Notes: generated by a model from the sequence alone, not told the origin. A stretch of DNA of 64,000 nucleotides from Eriocheir sinensis (GCF_024679095.1 NC_066544.1:6832656-6896655), one strand, 5' to 3'. Shown: positions 24,400 through 50,978, numbered from the stretch's first letter. Made by a program: numbers and translations.

Positions 24400-27312
24400 G
24401 TGGCCTGCAGCTGTTTTTATGTGACCTGCAGCTATTATTTTTATGTGGCCTGCAGCTGTTTTTATGTAACCTGCAACAGTTTTTTTTATGTGGCCTGCAG
24501 CTGTTTTTTTATGTGGCCTGCAACTGTTTTTTTTATGTGGCCTCCAGCTGTTTTTATGTGGCCTGCAACTGTTTTTTTTTATGTGGCCTGCAGCTGCTTT
24601 TATGTGGCCTGCAACTGTTTATTTTTATGAGGCCTGCAACTGTTTGTTTTTATGTGGCCTGCAGCTGTTTGTTTTTATGTGGCCTGAAGTTGCTTGTTTT
24701 TATGTGGCCTGCAGCTGTTTGTGTTTATGTGGCCTTCAGTTGTTTGTTTTTATGTGGCCTGCAGCTGTTTGTTTTTATGTGGCCTACAGCTGTTTTTTTT
24801 ATGTGGCCTACAGCTGTTTGTTTTTATGTGGCCTGCAGCTGTTTGTTTTTACGTGGCCTACAGCTGTTTGTTTTTATGTGGCCTGCAGCTGTTTGTTTTT
24901 ACGTGGCCTACAGCTGTTTGTTTTTATGTGGCCTGCAGCTGTTTGTTTTTTATGTGGCCTGCAGCTGTTTGTTTTTTTATGTGGCCTGCAACTGTTTGTT
25001 TTTATGTGGCCTGCAGCTGTTTGTTTTTATGTGTCCTGCAACTGTTTGTTTTTATGTGGCCTGCAACTGTTTGTTTTTATGTGGCCTGCAACTGTTTGTT
25101 TTTATGTGGCCTGCAACTGTTTGTTTTTATGTGGCCTGCAGCTGTTTGTTTTTATGTGTCCTGCAACTGTTTGTTTTTATGTGGCCTGCAGCTGTTTGTT
25201 TTTATGTGGCCTGCAACTGTTTGCTTTTATGTGGCCTGCAACTGTTTGTTTTTATGTGGCCTGCAGTTGTTTGTTTTTATGTGGCCTGCAGTTGTTTGTT
25301 TTTATGTGGCCTGCAACTGTTTGTTTTTATGTGGCCTGCAGCTGTTTGTTTTTATGTGGCCTGCAGCTGTTTGTTTTTATGTGGCCTGCAGTTGTTTGTT
25401 TTATGTGTCTTGCAGCTGTTTGTTTGTTTTATGTGGCCTGGAGCTGTTTGTTTTTATGTGGCCTGCAGCTGTTTGTTTTATGTGGGCTGCAGTTGTTTGT
25501 TTTTATGTGGCCTGCAACTGTTTGTTTTTATGTGGCCTGCAGCTGTTTGTTTTTATGTGGCCTGCAGCTGTTTGTTTTTATGTGGCCCGCAGTTGTTTGT
25601 TTTATGTGTCTTGCAGCTGTTTGTTTGTTTTATGTGGCCTGCAGTTGTTTGTTTTTATGTGGCCTGCAGCTGTTTGTTTTATGTGGGCTGCAGTTGTTTG
25701 TTTTTATGTGGCCTGCAGCTGTTTGTTTTATGTGGCCTGCAGTTGTTTGTTTTTATGTGGCCTGCAGCTGTTTGTTTTATGTGGCCTGCAGCTGTTTGTT
25801 TTATGTGGCCTGCAGTTGTTTGTTTTTATGTGGCCTGCAGCTGTTTGTTTTTATGTGGCCTGCAGTTGTTTGTTTTATGTGTCTAGCAGCTGTTTGTTTG
25901 TTTTATGTGGCCTGCAGTTGTTTGTTTTTATGTGGCCTGCAGCTGTTTGTTTTTATGTGGCCTGCAGCTGTTTGTTTTTATGTGGCCTGCAGTTGTTTGT
26001 TTTATGTGTCTAGCAGCTGTTTGTTTGTTTTATGTGGCCTGCAGTTGTTTGTTTTTATGTGGCCTGCAGCTGTTTGTTTTATGTGGGCTGCAGTTGTTTG
26101 TTTTTATGTGGCCTGCAGCTGTTTGTTTTATGTGGCCTGCAGTTGTTTGTTTTATGTGTCTTGCAGCTGTTTGTTTGTTTTATGTCTCCTGCAGTTGTTT
26201 GTTTTTATGTGGCCTGCAACTGTTTGTTTTTATGTGGCCTGCAGTTGTTTGTTTTTATGTGGCCTGCAGCTGTTTGTTTTATGTGGCCTGCAGCTGTTTG
26301 TTTTATGTGGCCTGTAGCTGTTTGTTTTTATGTGGCCTGCAGCTGTTTGTTTTTATGGGGCCTGCAGTTGCTTGTTTTTATGTGGCCTGCAGCTGTTTGT
26401 TTTTATGTGGCCTGCAGCTGTGTTTTGTGATGTGGCCTGCAGCTGGTTGGTTTTATGTGGCCTGCAGCTGTTTGTTTTTATGTGGCCTGCAGCTGTTTGT
26501 TTTTATGTGGCCTGCAGCTGTTTGTTTTTATGGGGCCTGCAGTTGCTTGTTTTTATGTGGCCTGCAGCTGTTTGTTTTTATGTGGCCTGCAGCTGTTTGT
26601 TTTTATGTGGCCTGCAGCTGTTTGTTTTTATGTGGCCTGCAGCTGTTTGTTTTTATGTGGCCTGCAGCTGTTTGTTTTTATGTGGCCTGCAGTTGATTGT
26701 TTTTATGTGGCCTGCAGCTGTTTGTTTTTATGTGGCCTGCAGCTGTTTGTTTTTATGTGGCCTGCAGCTGTTTGTTTTTATGGGGCCTGCAGTTGCTTGT
26801 TTTTATGTGGCCTGCAGCTGTTTGTTTTTATGTGGCCTGCAGCTGTTTGTTTTTATGTGGCCTGCAGTTGCTTGTTTTATGTGTCTTGCAGCTGTTTGTT
26901 TGTTTTATGTGGGTTGCAGTTGTTTGTTTTTATGTGGCCTGCAGCTGTTTGTTTTATGTGGCCTGCAGTTGTTTGTTTTTATGTGGCCTGCAGCTGTTTG
27001 TTTTATGTGGCCTGCAGCTGTTTGTTTTATGTGGCCTGCAGTTGTTTGTTTTATGTGGCCTGCAGTTGTTTGTTTTTATGTGGCCTGCAGCTGTTTGTTT
27101 TATGTGGCCTGCAGCTGTTTGTTTTTATGTGGCCTGCAGCTGTTTGTTTTTATGTGGCCTGCAGGTGTTTGTTTTTATGTGGCCTGCAGCTGTTTGTTTT
27201 TTTGTGGCCTGCAGCTGTTTGTTTTTATGTGGCCTGCAGTTGCTTGTTTTTATGTGGCCTGCAGCTGTTTATTCATGTGACCTGCAGCTGTTTTTTTTTT
27301 ATGTTGCCTGTA
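24400..27312 (+). repeat. 2.9-kb minisatellite, about 25-bp unit
   Basis: Over 100 units of ctgtttgtttttatgtggcctgcag-type sequence. Each carries a PstI-like CTGCAG or a CTGCAA variant, with 24-, 26- and 29-bp length variants. As 25 is not a multiple of three, every + frame cycles through all three readings of the unit. None contains a stop, so open frames of 609, 457 and 439 codons (VACSCLFLCGLQLFVFMWPA-type) arise without coding. The first and last units are degenerate. Confidence 0.95.
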
Positions 27313-27319
27313 GGTGGTT

Positions 27320-27949
27320 TGTCTTTCCAGGCTTTCGTACCCCAAGGTCTGCTGCTTTTGACATAACCTGCTTAAGTGTGCCAAAAAAAAGGGCATAAAA
27401 AGTGTAATGGGCAGTCCGCAGGGTGAGACAGGTCATGCAGTAGGATGGGATCAGGGGGGGGACCTTTACGACCGTCCGTACCTGAAGATTTCAAGTTCGT
27501 TTCCTTTCCGTCACACCTCCCCCCCCCCCCCCAACACAACACCCGTCAGTCCGTCACCAACCGACAACCCACAGTCACGTATTTCGCTAACTTCACGCCC
27601 TTTCTCTCTGTATTTCCTCCTTCTTTCGTTTCTTTGCCTAGTTTCTTTCCCTTCCCCTCATTATCCACCTCCTCTTTTTCCTGATCGTTCCCTCAAGCTC
27701 TTTTCTATAAGCATACTTCACTTTTCTTTTTTCTTCCCTTTCCATTTTTCTTATAATGTCATACCTTTTCTTCAGTTTCCAATTTCCTTTTCGTATCATT
27801 TCATTTCATTTCCACGCCTCCATTCGTTCCGCCTCTTCCCAACCCCTCCATCAGCGCTCAATCAAAGAATAATACTCTAAAGTCGTGAGAATGTCTCCAC
27901 TATAAATAAGAGAGACAAGACTAACACACAGACAGATAAAGAGAAAGCG

Positions 27950-27997
<48 letters not shown>

Positions 27998-28723
27998 TAC
28001 ACTCGAGAGCAGACAGCTAGAAATAGACAGACATGCAACCTTCACCAACCCACAGCTACCTCCTCCTCCTCCTCCCCCTCCTGTTACACTCCACTGAGTA
28101 TACTGTTTCCTGTTTTTCTCTCCCCGTGAACTCCTCTGAACTCGGCAACTCGCGACGTAACAATGGCAACAGCGAAACACCGAGGCAGACGGAGATAGTA
28201 ACAGTAGTAGTAGTAATAGTAGTAGTAGTAGGAGGAGGAGGAAGAGGAGGAGGAGAATAAACAGCCGACTGGACCAGACATAAGAGAAAAACTTGCGCAA
28301 GATAATTCAGAAAAGTTAATGCGGTGGAAGTTGGTTATGAGGACCTCGGGCCATATTCTTATAAACATTTCGGCGCCCAGGCACACCTATTTGACAAGGA
28401 TTTCTTAAGAGTTGAGGGCATTCTCCTTCTGCGCCATCAATGTGAAAAAAAAAAACACTCACGAGAGCCCGATTCATCTCCTATCCAACATTTGAAAATA
28501 GTTGGTGTGAGAGGCGGATATTTACGCGAATACCGACATTTGCTTGGCTGTGCTCGAGGGTTGGGGCTACGAGGCGATCAGAGAGGGAGAGAAAGCAAGG
28601 CCAGACGAGGGAGGGAGTTGGCAGAGTATCGGAGGAGAGAGATAAGTTGATTGGGATGGACGGCAGGGAATCAGAGCGGAAGAGAAGACCGTCTGGAATG
28701 TAGAGAGGGTTAGTGAAAGAGAT

Positions 28724-28776
<53 letters not shown>

Positions 28777-29039
28777 TCAAATTTTTTTTCCAGACTGTTT
28801 ATTTAAGACTATTTTTCTAGGTTACGAGGTGGAAAAGAAATAAAATGAGGGAAACTTTGAAAATGCAAGAGACGTAAAAGTGGAAATGCTAGTGAGAGAA
28901 AATTGTGTATAACTTCGCTCAATCTGAAAAAAAAAAAACACTCTAAAACTACACCAAGAATTTTGATACTGAGGTGATATCGAGTTTTAGGGGAGTGAAG
29001 GGAATCCAGAAGACCAACTCAGTAAATATATCATGGCTT

Positions 29040-29072
<33 letters not shown>

Positions 29073-29440
29073 GACGGCAAGGAATGAGGAAGTAGGGTTC
29101 GTTGAAGCTTTAAAGTGTCGTATAGTGAACCGAAGCTCCAACTCTAAAGCCGTGTAGGGCAGGGCAGGGATCTCGGGGCTAGGAGTGGAGGGGCGGGGCG
29201 GGGGGAGTGGGGCGTGGGGGAGGGGGAGGGGGGAGCCAAGCACTGTGAGGGGGGGAGCATTGTGGGGTGTGGGCGCTGGTGGGTGGAAAGGGGGAGGGGA
29301 GTCGGAGGAGAGGAATAACGGGGGCCCGGCGGGGAGCGGTGGGTGAGGGACGGGGAGGGAGGGGTAGCAAGCTGTAAAAGATGTTGAAGAGGAAGAAAAA
29401 GTGTTTGAGTTCGTAGTGGCGTTAGTAATTTTTTCATAGT
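27320..29440. other. gene-free interval
   Basis: Contains (CA)n at 27953-27990, a family A repeat copy at 28345, (GA)n at 28722-28771 and 29043-29070, and a G-rich stretch at 29160-29360. No supported gene. Confidence 0.6.
28345..28548 (+). repeat. dispersed repeat family A copy with internal deletion
   Basis: Has the 5' end (gggccatattcttataaacattt, cacctatttgacaagg) and 3' portion (agagcccgattcatctcct, agttggtgtgagaggcgg), but lacks most of the middle. A more remote relative, antisense, may lie at about 32100-32270. Confidence 0.65.
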
Positions 29441-29455
29441 TTTTCATCATAAAGA

Positions 29456-29748
<293 letters not shown>

Positions 29749-29818
29749 GATAAATCATATTTGCATGTGTGGACGGAGAGTCAAGATAAAAATATATTAT
29801 CCCTAAATCATGCAAAGG

Positions 29819-29949
29819 ACACACACACACACACACACAGTATACAAATATATAATGAGATAACAAGATTATGTCAACAGAGAGAGAGAGAGAGAGAGAA
29901 GCCCTGAGAACGTGGATATACACTAACATGAAAAGAGATTGTTCAGTAA

Positions 29950-29983
<34 letters not shown>

Positions 29984-30030
29984 ACATAGCCTTGTTATCC
30001 AATAATATATTTCTTTGTGTGGGTGTGTGT
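29819..30030. repeat. nested imperfect inverted repeat with microsatellites inside both arms
   Basis: Left arm (29819-29898): (AC)n, aaatatataat, gataacaag, tatgtcaa, (GA)n. Right arm (29953-30030): the reverse complement in the same order, with (CT)n, ttgacata, cttgttatc, ataatatattt, (GT)n. The loop is about 54 bp. Arms have diverged by small substitutions. Confidence 0.7.
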
Positions 30031-30093
30031 GGGTGTGGGGGTGTGTGTGTGTGTGGGTGGGGGTGTGTGTGTGTGGGGGGGTGGGGTGGGGGG

Positions 30094-30600
<507 letters not shown>

Positions 30601-30609
30601 ACGGCATAG

Positions 30610-33337
30610 TAGAATGACGTGTTTCAATCTCATTTTCGTTCAGTTTCCTTTTCATTTATTATCTTCGTTTTACTTTCAATCATTTGTCAGTGGATGTTGA
30701 ATCTTAAAATTTATCCTTTACTAGTATACAGAGTCAGTTTGTTGAGGCATCCATTGTTTTCATTTCCATCATATGTTCATTGATGTGCATATGAACTTAT
30801 CACAAACCAAACCATCATAAAAAAAAAGTTATTGTCAGAATTCTAATCAATAGTGTGTATGTAAAAACTCGGTAACAAGAACAACAACAAAAACAACAAC
30901 TCAAATTCAATAAATTCACTCAGTAAATCAAACGTTATTCACGAGTCCTGTGTATGAATAGTGATGAGGCGTTACCAGTTTGCTCCAGCCTTCACTCAGA
31001 GCGCGTGTGTTGTTTGTGTGTGTGTGTGTGTACGTGTGTGTGTGTGTGTGTGTGTACGTGTGTGTGTGTGTGTCAACCGGGCAGGAAAGGCTTGTGTTTG
31101 AGAGGCGTGTGTGTGGGACTGTAGCGGAAGGCATTGGTCGTGGGAGGCCTGTGTAGTGCTGCGGGGAGATGAGGAGAGCTGCGCAGGAGTGTGTGAATGG
31201 ACCGGGTTATGTAGAGCTAGATAGGGTGTATTGTCTTGTGTAGGGCTGTGCAAGAGATGTGTAGAAGTGAGCAGGAATGTGTTGTGGTTGGCAGGTGTAT
31301 GTGAAGCAGTGTGTAGGGCTGGACAGTTGTGTAGGTTTGGACATGTGTGTAAAGGGTTATGTAGAGATGTACAGGGGTGGGCAGAGGTATAGACAGCTGG
31401 GCAAGGGTGTGTAGGGTTGACGTGGGTATATGCGGACAGGGGTGTGTAGGAGAGTGTAGGGCAGGGAGGGGCACGGCACGTTTGAATTTGCAACATTTCA
31501 ATAGGCCAAAGAAGTTATGTAGTTAGTGAAATGTGGTGCGTGGAAATCCGGTCATATGGTCATAGTCAACACGAATCTTGTGGCATTGCAAATAGGAGTG
31601 TGTGGTCAGTGCAAAAATGATTCCAGATGTTGATGTGGAAAACGATTGAAAGGCACCAAGGGAGGTTTGATGTATGGACAGGTGATGACAGAAAGTGACT
31701 TTTAGGGTTTAAGGAGTTGTGCATGTAGCCCGACTCGCCTATACAGCATCTTACAGACTCTTTATTTCTTTATGTATCCTTAGTTGTATAATCACACTCT
31801 GTACTACCTGAGGGTTGGGATGGCATGCTCCTCCCTTCTCCTTTGGTGTTTACTTGCAACAATAAACTATCAATCAATCAATCTTTGTGTATGTAAAAGA
31901 TCTGACGGCTACAAAGAGCACAAGGCAAGAAGTGATATCTAATAGATAGCTTTAATTTCCTGGTCTTGCTAAGTGATCTGACAAGGAAGAATACATAAAA
32001 AAATATAACAGAAAGGACATAATTATAAACCTATGCTTCACTTTGATGGAGGGACTGTGGACGAAAAAGATCCTTATAGTGCGTGTCTAATCAGGCATGT
32101 GTTCTCAGACGCCTTCGGCTCCCACAGCAAATAATTCCAAGGCCACAAAGAACATTAGTCGAGTTCTCATGAGTCATTATAGCTCATGGAAACACCCACA
32201 ACAACCTCTACGAAAGCTTTATGAAGCCTAATCAAATGTGAGTGTGTAGGCCCCGAAAGGTCTAAGAGAAAGGCCCTTGGAGGGTTGCCAGGGATGAATA
32301 GAGCCGTGATGACGAACGACACAAAAACCTGAACTTGACTTTGACGGCCGAGCAAAGGGCAGGAAGGCTGAGAAACGACGCAGAGCGAAACAACGCGTGG
32401 CTGGCCTAGCCCTGCCGTCACGCGGGGGTGCGGGACGGCAAGGGGAGGCGGCGCAGGCGAGGCAGGCAAGCAAAGTAGGAGGCCTGGCAGCTCCGTGGGG
32501 GAGTACACGTGTGTACCCTCAGCTGCAAGCACGCTAAGTGTACCCAGACAGGTTAGAAAGACTCACGCTGGACTCGGTGTGTGTGTGTGTGTGTGTGTGT
32601 GTTGGGTGGAGACAGAAGGCCACGTGTGTGTGTGTGTGTGTGCGTGTGTGTGTGTCGTTGGGTATATAGTAAAAAAAAGCCGCGTGTGTGTTTGAGTAAG
32701 GGGAAGGTTCTGTTTTTTTTCTTTTGTGTTCTTGTTTTTGTTGTTGTTGTTGGTGGTGGTGGTGTTGATGGGAATTACTGTTTCTGTTTAAGATTTCAGC
32801 TCTGTTTTACAAATTTGACATGGCTGGAAGGAGAAATCATTGTTTATTATATTGATCTTGGGGGCGATCTTCTTTTTCATTATTTTCTCGTCTGTAGAAT
32901 TCAATTATTAAATTGGGTATCTAACACAAACCTTCGGGAGCTCAGCCAGCACATGAGCATGTGTTCTGAAGGTTCAGTTGTAAACATTGTCGTGAAATCT
33001 TTGAAAATATGGAAAATGTGTATCGTGAATGTCGCGTTTGTTAACCTCCCTATTTATCTCTGACAAAACTAACGAGCGTTTTTTTTGTCAGTACTAATTT
33101 CAAGAGGAAGATCAGGTAGGGTAATTAATGCGTACCTATGAATCCTGTAGACTCAACAAACTATCAGACACCTAAAGAAAACGTCCAAATTTAATGACTC
33201 ACTCAGCTATACTTTTTCCTCCACCAGAAAATGACGTAAAACTTAAGAAAACACAAAAAAAACTGACGGAAAACGCGATTATTCTGACACAAGATTAGAT
33301 TACACACACGCTTCGGTGATCGTTTTTTGCCACTGCC

Positions 33338-33381
<44 letters not shown>

Positions 33382-34162
33382 GGCACAAAAAAGCGGCCTT
33401 GGCGGTGGGGAGGTGCAAAGTGGGTTATCAAGACGCCTTTATTTTTGCTTTGATTGTCGTTAGAAGTTACGTACCGCGCGGGGCCTGGCGTCTCACCTTG
33501 AGGGAACGATTGGGGGTCACGGGTAAGGTGTGGAGGGGGAAGGGGGAGGGGAGGGCTCGAGATAAGAGGGTTAGGGAAGGTGACAGGGTAGAAATGGGGT
33601 AGAAAGAGAGGGTGGATATGGGTGTGTAAGCGATGGAAAGGGAATGGGAAAGGGGAAGAGGGTATAGATGACGGGGTGTTTATAAATGATCCACTGGGTT
33701 TTTAAGAATTAGAAAATGGTAAGGGAGAAAAAACAGAGAGAATGGGAGACTGTAGTGATGTATAGAGGAAGAAAACAAAGAAAGGGAAGGGAGCGGGGTA
33801 GAACAGGAGGAAGCACTGCTGTATAAATAGAAGGAAAAGAAGAAAGAGAAGGAAACAGGAACAGGAAAAGGAAGGAAATGAGACAAAACAGAAGGAAGAA
33901 TACATAATTGTGTAAGCAGAAGGAAAAAAGAAAGAAGATCATGTGATAGAAGAGAAGGAGGGAGGAAATGTAAAGGGGAAGGGAACATGTTTGAACAGAA
34001 GGATGTATTATTGTGTAAAGGGTGGGAAAGGGAAGGGAAAGGGCTGAAAGGGAAGGGGAATGAGAGTGGCCTGAGAGAAGGAAGGTGGCGGGGTGGAAAG
34101 GGAGGGTGTGTGGAGCAATCTATGGTGGAGATAACGGAGATAAGGAGGTTATGTTCCGAAGG

Positions 34163-34198
<36 letters not shown>

Positions 34199-34270
34199 GC
34201 CTTTTTTTATCTCTTAAGTGAGGTAAAAATAATATGTGGACAGTTTTATGAGTATTGTGATGAAATGAGA
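30610..34270. other. gene-free interval upstream of conu
   Basis: AT-rich unique DNA, a degenerate G/T-rich array at 31140-31480, the LINE tail at 31735, a possible diverged family A copy at 32100-32270, short (GT)n at 32577-32655 and (CA)n at 33340-33376, and purine-rich 33540-34200. A 121-codon - frame at 32532-32167 has no recognisable domain. Confidence 0.6.
31735..31885 (+). mobile_element. LINE-like 3' tail ending in (TCAA)n
   Basis: Contains ttagttgtataat, gggatggcatgctcctcc and ttgcaacaataaac, with an internal AATAAA, and ends in aatcaatcaatc. A homologous copy in the opposite orientation sits at 43520-43690. Short tandem 3' tails instead of poly(A) are typical of CR1/RTE-type LINEs; assignment beyond that is not possible here. 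Confidence 0.6.
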
Positions 34271-34274
34271 GACA

Positions 34275-34588
34275 AGGATGATGATAATGATGATGATGAT
34301 GGTGATGATATTGATGATGGTGGTGATGATGATAATGATGATGATGATGGTGGTGATGATGATAATGATGATGGTGATGATAGTGATGATGGTGGTGATG
34401 ATGATAATGATGATGGTGATGATAGTGATGATGATGATGGTAATGATAATGAGGATGATGATGGTGATGATAGTGATGATGGTGGTGATGATAATGATGA
34501 TGATGATGATGATAAGAAGGAGGAGAAGGATGTTATTATGATATCCTTACTTTTATTACAATTATTTTTTTTATCATTAAAACTACTA

Positions 34589-34629
<41 letters not shown>

Positions 34630-34665
34630 GTTACTACTACCACTACTACTACTACTACTGTTTCA
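34275..34665 (+). repeat. (GAT)n then (CTA)n arrays, conu upstream region
   Basis: 34275-34515 is a degenerate gatgatgatggtg array; 34580-34660 is (CTA)n. The Asp-rich frame across it is an artefact. Confidence 0.85.
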
Positions 34666-34726
34666 TTATTTTTTTTTTTTTGTTGTTGTTGTTCTTTACT
34701 GACATACTTTTTTTTTCTTCTTTCAG

Positions 34727-34776
34727 GTGCAAAATGAGGCTGTACCTGTGATTACGAGGGTCCCTGGCAAGCCCCC

Positions 34777-34785
<9 letters not shown>
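34727..34785 (+). other. possible upstream exon of conu (weak)
   Basis: A good acceptor (tttttttcttctttcag) at 34726 is followed by about 18 open codons reading VQNEAVPVITRVPGKPP, then a (CT)n tract. No convincing GT donor follows; only ggcaag resembles a GC donor. It could be a noncoding or alternative 5' exon, or chance. Confidence 0.2.
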
Positions 34786-34827
<42 letters not shown>

Positions 34828-35436
34828 ATCACAATCTCATCTAACTTTTGATACATCCCATGCGCTCTCTTTATCCCTACCTCGCCCTCCCGCCCTTTCT
34901 CTCCCTCGCGAAACTATACCACTTTCCCGCCAGTCCTCCCGGGCCCTTTATCTCCCTCCCGCCCTCCTCTCCCTGAATCTCTTGTACCTTCCTCCCTCCA
35001 TTTCTTTGTTTGCTTCTCGCCCTCTCTCTCCCTCCCTCCATTCCTTATACACTTATCCCTACATATCTTAACACTTTCCCTTCCTCCGTCCATCCATAAC
35101 TCCTCCTCTTCCTCCTCCTCCTATCCTTGCATACCTGTCTGCCCATCCCTCTCTCCTTACCTGTGTTTCCTGTCAATCAGCGTTCCCACCTGTCCTCCTT
35201 CCTCGTCCTTCCTCCTCCTTAGCTCCTCTTCTTTACATCCTTTCATCCTTCTTTACATCCTTAAACTCTTCACCTTCTTCCTGCTTTCCTTCCTGCCACT
35301 CCTTCTTTACCTTTCTCCTTAACCACTTCTTTATATCTTCACTTCCTTCCACCTCTCTTCCTCCTTACCCCCCTACCCCTCCGTCCTCCCGTCCCGCCAC
35401 TCCGTCACCGCCTCTGTCAGCGCCTCCGTCAGCGCC

Positions 35437-48837
<13,401 letters not shown>

Positions 48838-48840
<3 letters not shown>

Positions 48841-49290
48841 AGACAACCCGCTATGTCCTCCTCCTCCTCCTCCTCCTTCTTTTGTTTTTTATCTTACTGT
48901 AGTTTTCCTTTTATTCTGTTTCTGAGACGACTTTGTGTGTTTTGCCCATTCTCCCAGATATAGAGACAATTCACTATGTCCTCCTCCTCCTCTTCCTTCT
49001 TTTGTTCTTGATCTTATTCTGGTTTTCCTTTTATTCTGTTTCTGAGACGACTTTGTGTGTTTTGCTCATTCTCCCAGATATAGAGACAATTCACTATGTC
49101 CTCCTCCTCCTCCTCCTCCTCCTCCTCCTCTTCCTTCTCTTCCTCCTCCTCCTTTTGTTCTTGATCTTACTCTGGTTTTCCTTTTATTCTGTTTCTGAGA
49201 TGACTTTTGTGTGTTTTGCTCATTCTCCCAGATATAGAGACAATTCACTATGTCCTCCTCTTCCCCCTGTTCTTCCTCCTGTTTTCCTTT
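48838..49290 (+). repeat. tandem array after the conu stop codon, about 120-bp unit
   Basis: Units begin tagagacaa(c/t)...ctatgtcctcctcc and end gttttgcccattctcccagata. Starts are at 48838, about 48960, 49080 and 49235. The first unit's tagagac contains the conu stop codon itself. Variable CTC runs change the unit length. Confidence 0.8.
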
Positions 49291-49910
49291 TTTTTATGTT
49301 TCTGAGACGACTTTCTACTACTTCTACCACTCTTCTTTATTAATTTCTCGTATTTCTGTGCTTCCTCTTCCTCTTTCTCTTCCTACTGAGACGATTTAAC
49401 GTGTCCCTCCTCCTCCTCCTCCTCCTCCTCCTCCTCCTCCTCCTCCTCCTTTTCCTTGTTTTCCTTCTCCTGAGACAGTTCAGCCTACCTCTTCGTCATT
49501 GTCGTCGTCCTGCTCTTCATAACACAGCCTTCTCGAGTGCCTTTTCTTCCTGTTTTTCATCTTCTTCCTCCTCCTCCTTCCGGTGGTGTTGAGGCTACCA
49601 CTTCAAGGTCACAGCCAGGTGTTCAGGTTTTGCTTCAGGTGCTCAGCAGTTTGTGTGGATGCTGGTTTTTTTTTTCATAGTTTTTGTAAAGGGCCAGAGA
49701 ATGTCAGTGACTGTTTTTTTTTTTTTTTGTGTGTGTGTGTGTTGGCAGGATGAGTCGTGGGCAGAAACTTTAATTAATGTCGAAGGAAGCTCTGAACAGA
49801 ATCGTAAAGAACAAAGTGAAATGAAAAAGGAGACAAGGAATAGAATGTCACTCCTGTACAAACCGATGGAGTTTCTCGACACCCTGACTCGTTCCCAGAC
49901 ACTCTTCAAG

Positions 49911-50215
49911 CATTCCTCTCATACTGAAAGGTCCTAAGTTCATTCATTCCCCTCATACTGAAAGGTCCTAAGTTCATTCATTCCCCTCATACTGAGAGGT
50001 CCTAAGTTCATTCATTCCCCTCATACTGAAAGGTCCTAAGTTCATTCATTCCCCTCATACTGAAAGGTCCTAAGTTCATTCATTCCCCTCATACTGAAAG
50101 GTCCTAAGCTCATTCATTCCCCTCATACTGAAAGGTCCTAAACTCATTCATTCCCCTCATACTGAAAGGTCCTAAACTCATTCATTCCCCTCATACTCGA
50201 AAGATCTTAGGGCTG
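49911..50215 (+). repeat. 34-bp tandem array
   Basis: About nine units of cattcctctcatactgaaag then gtcctaagttcatt, decaying at the right end. In the presumed conu 3' UTR. Confidence 0.85.
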
Positions 50216-50309
50216 TTCATTCCCTTCATACTTATAAGCTCACTCATTCCCCTCATACTTGCTAGGTCTTAAACTCCCTCATTCCCTTCATACTTCATTC
50301 AGCCCCCTC

Positions 50310-50440
50310 ATACTGAAAGACTCACTCATTCCCCTCATACTGAAAGGCTCACTCATTCCCCTCATACTGAAAGGCTCACTCATTCCCCTCATACTGAAAG
50401 GCTCACTCATTCCCCTCATACTCGAAAGGGCTTTGGCTCA
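50310..50440 (+). repeat. 27-bp tandem array related to the 34-bp array
   Basis: About five units of ctcactcattcccctcatac followed by tgaaagg. It keeps the cattcccctcatactgaaagg core of the adjacent 34-bp array but loses the tcctaagtt part, so one array derived from the other. Confidence 0.85.
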
Positions 50441-50484
50441 CTCATTCCACTCAGACCAGACAGAAACAGAGAAAAATCCGTTCT

Positions 50485-50531
<47 letters not shown>

Positions 50532-50909
50532 AGAGCTGCCATGTACTAGTATTCATACGAAGGGTCACATATCTTCCCACCCACCTCTTCATGGAGAAAT
50601 AAATACATAAGTAAATATATACGTGTATGTAACTGTAATATAACGATGGTAGTACTACGTGTATATTTGTGTGTCTGTGTAGTACATGTGTGAAAGTTGT
50701 GTGTATGTGTGTGTGTGCGTGAGCCTTTACTATGGTGGCCGTTATTCTTCCTCCTTGTCCTGTGTTTTATGCTCCATACGAAAGAGTGAAGAAGTTTGTT
50801 GATGTCTTTTTTTTTTTGTGTGTGTGTGTGTATATGTGTGTCATCCTGGTGTGAGTAATGTTAAACACCTTTGTACTAAAAATAAATTGTAAATAATGAA
50901 CTTACTCTG

Positions 50910-50978
<69 letters not shown>

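Noticed and set aside
24488..26317. 609-codon open frame rich in Cys, Phe and Trp
   Set aside because: It is the 25-bp minisatellite read through; similar frames exist in the other two + frames, so there is no coding selection.
32167..32532. 121-codon - strand frame
   Set aside because: No domain recognised. Part overlaps a region resembling a diverged family A repeat, and an overlapping frame is also open.
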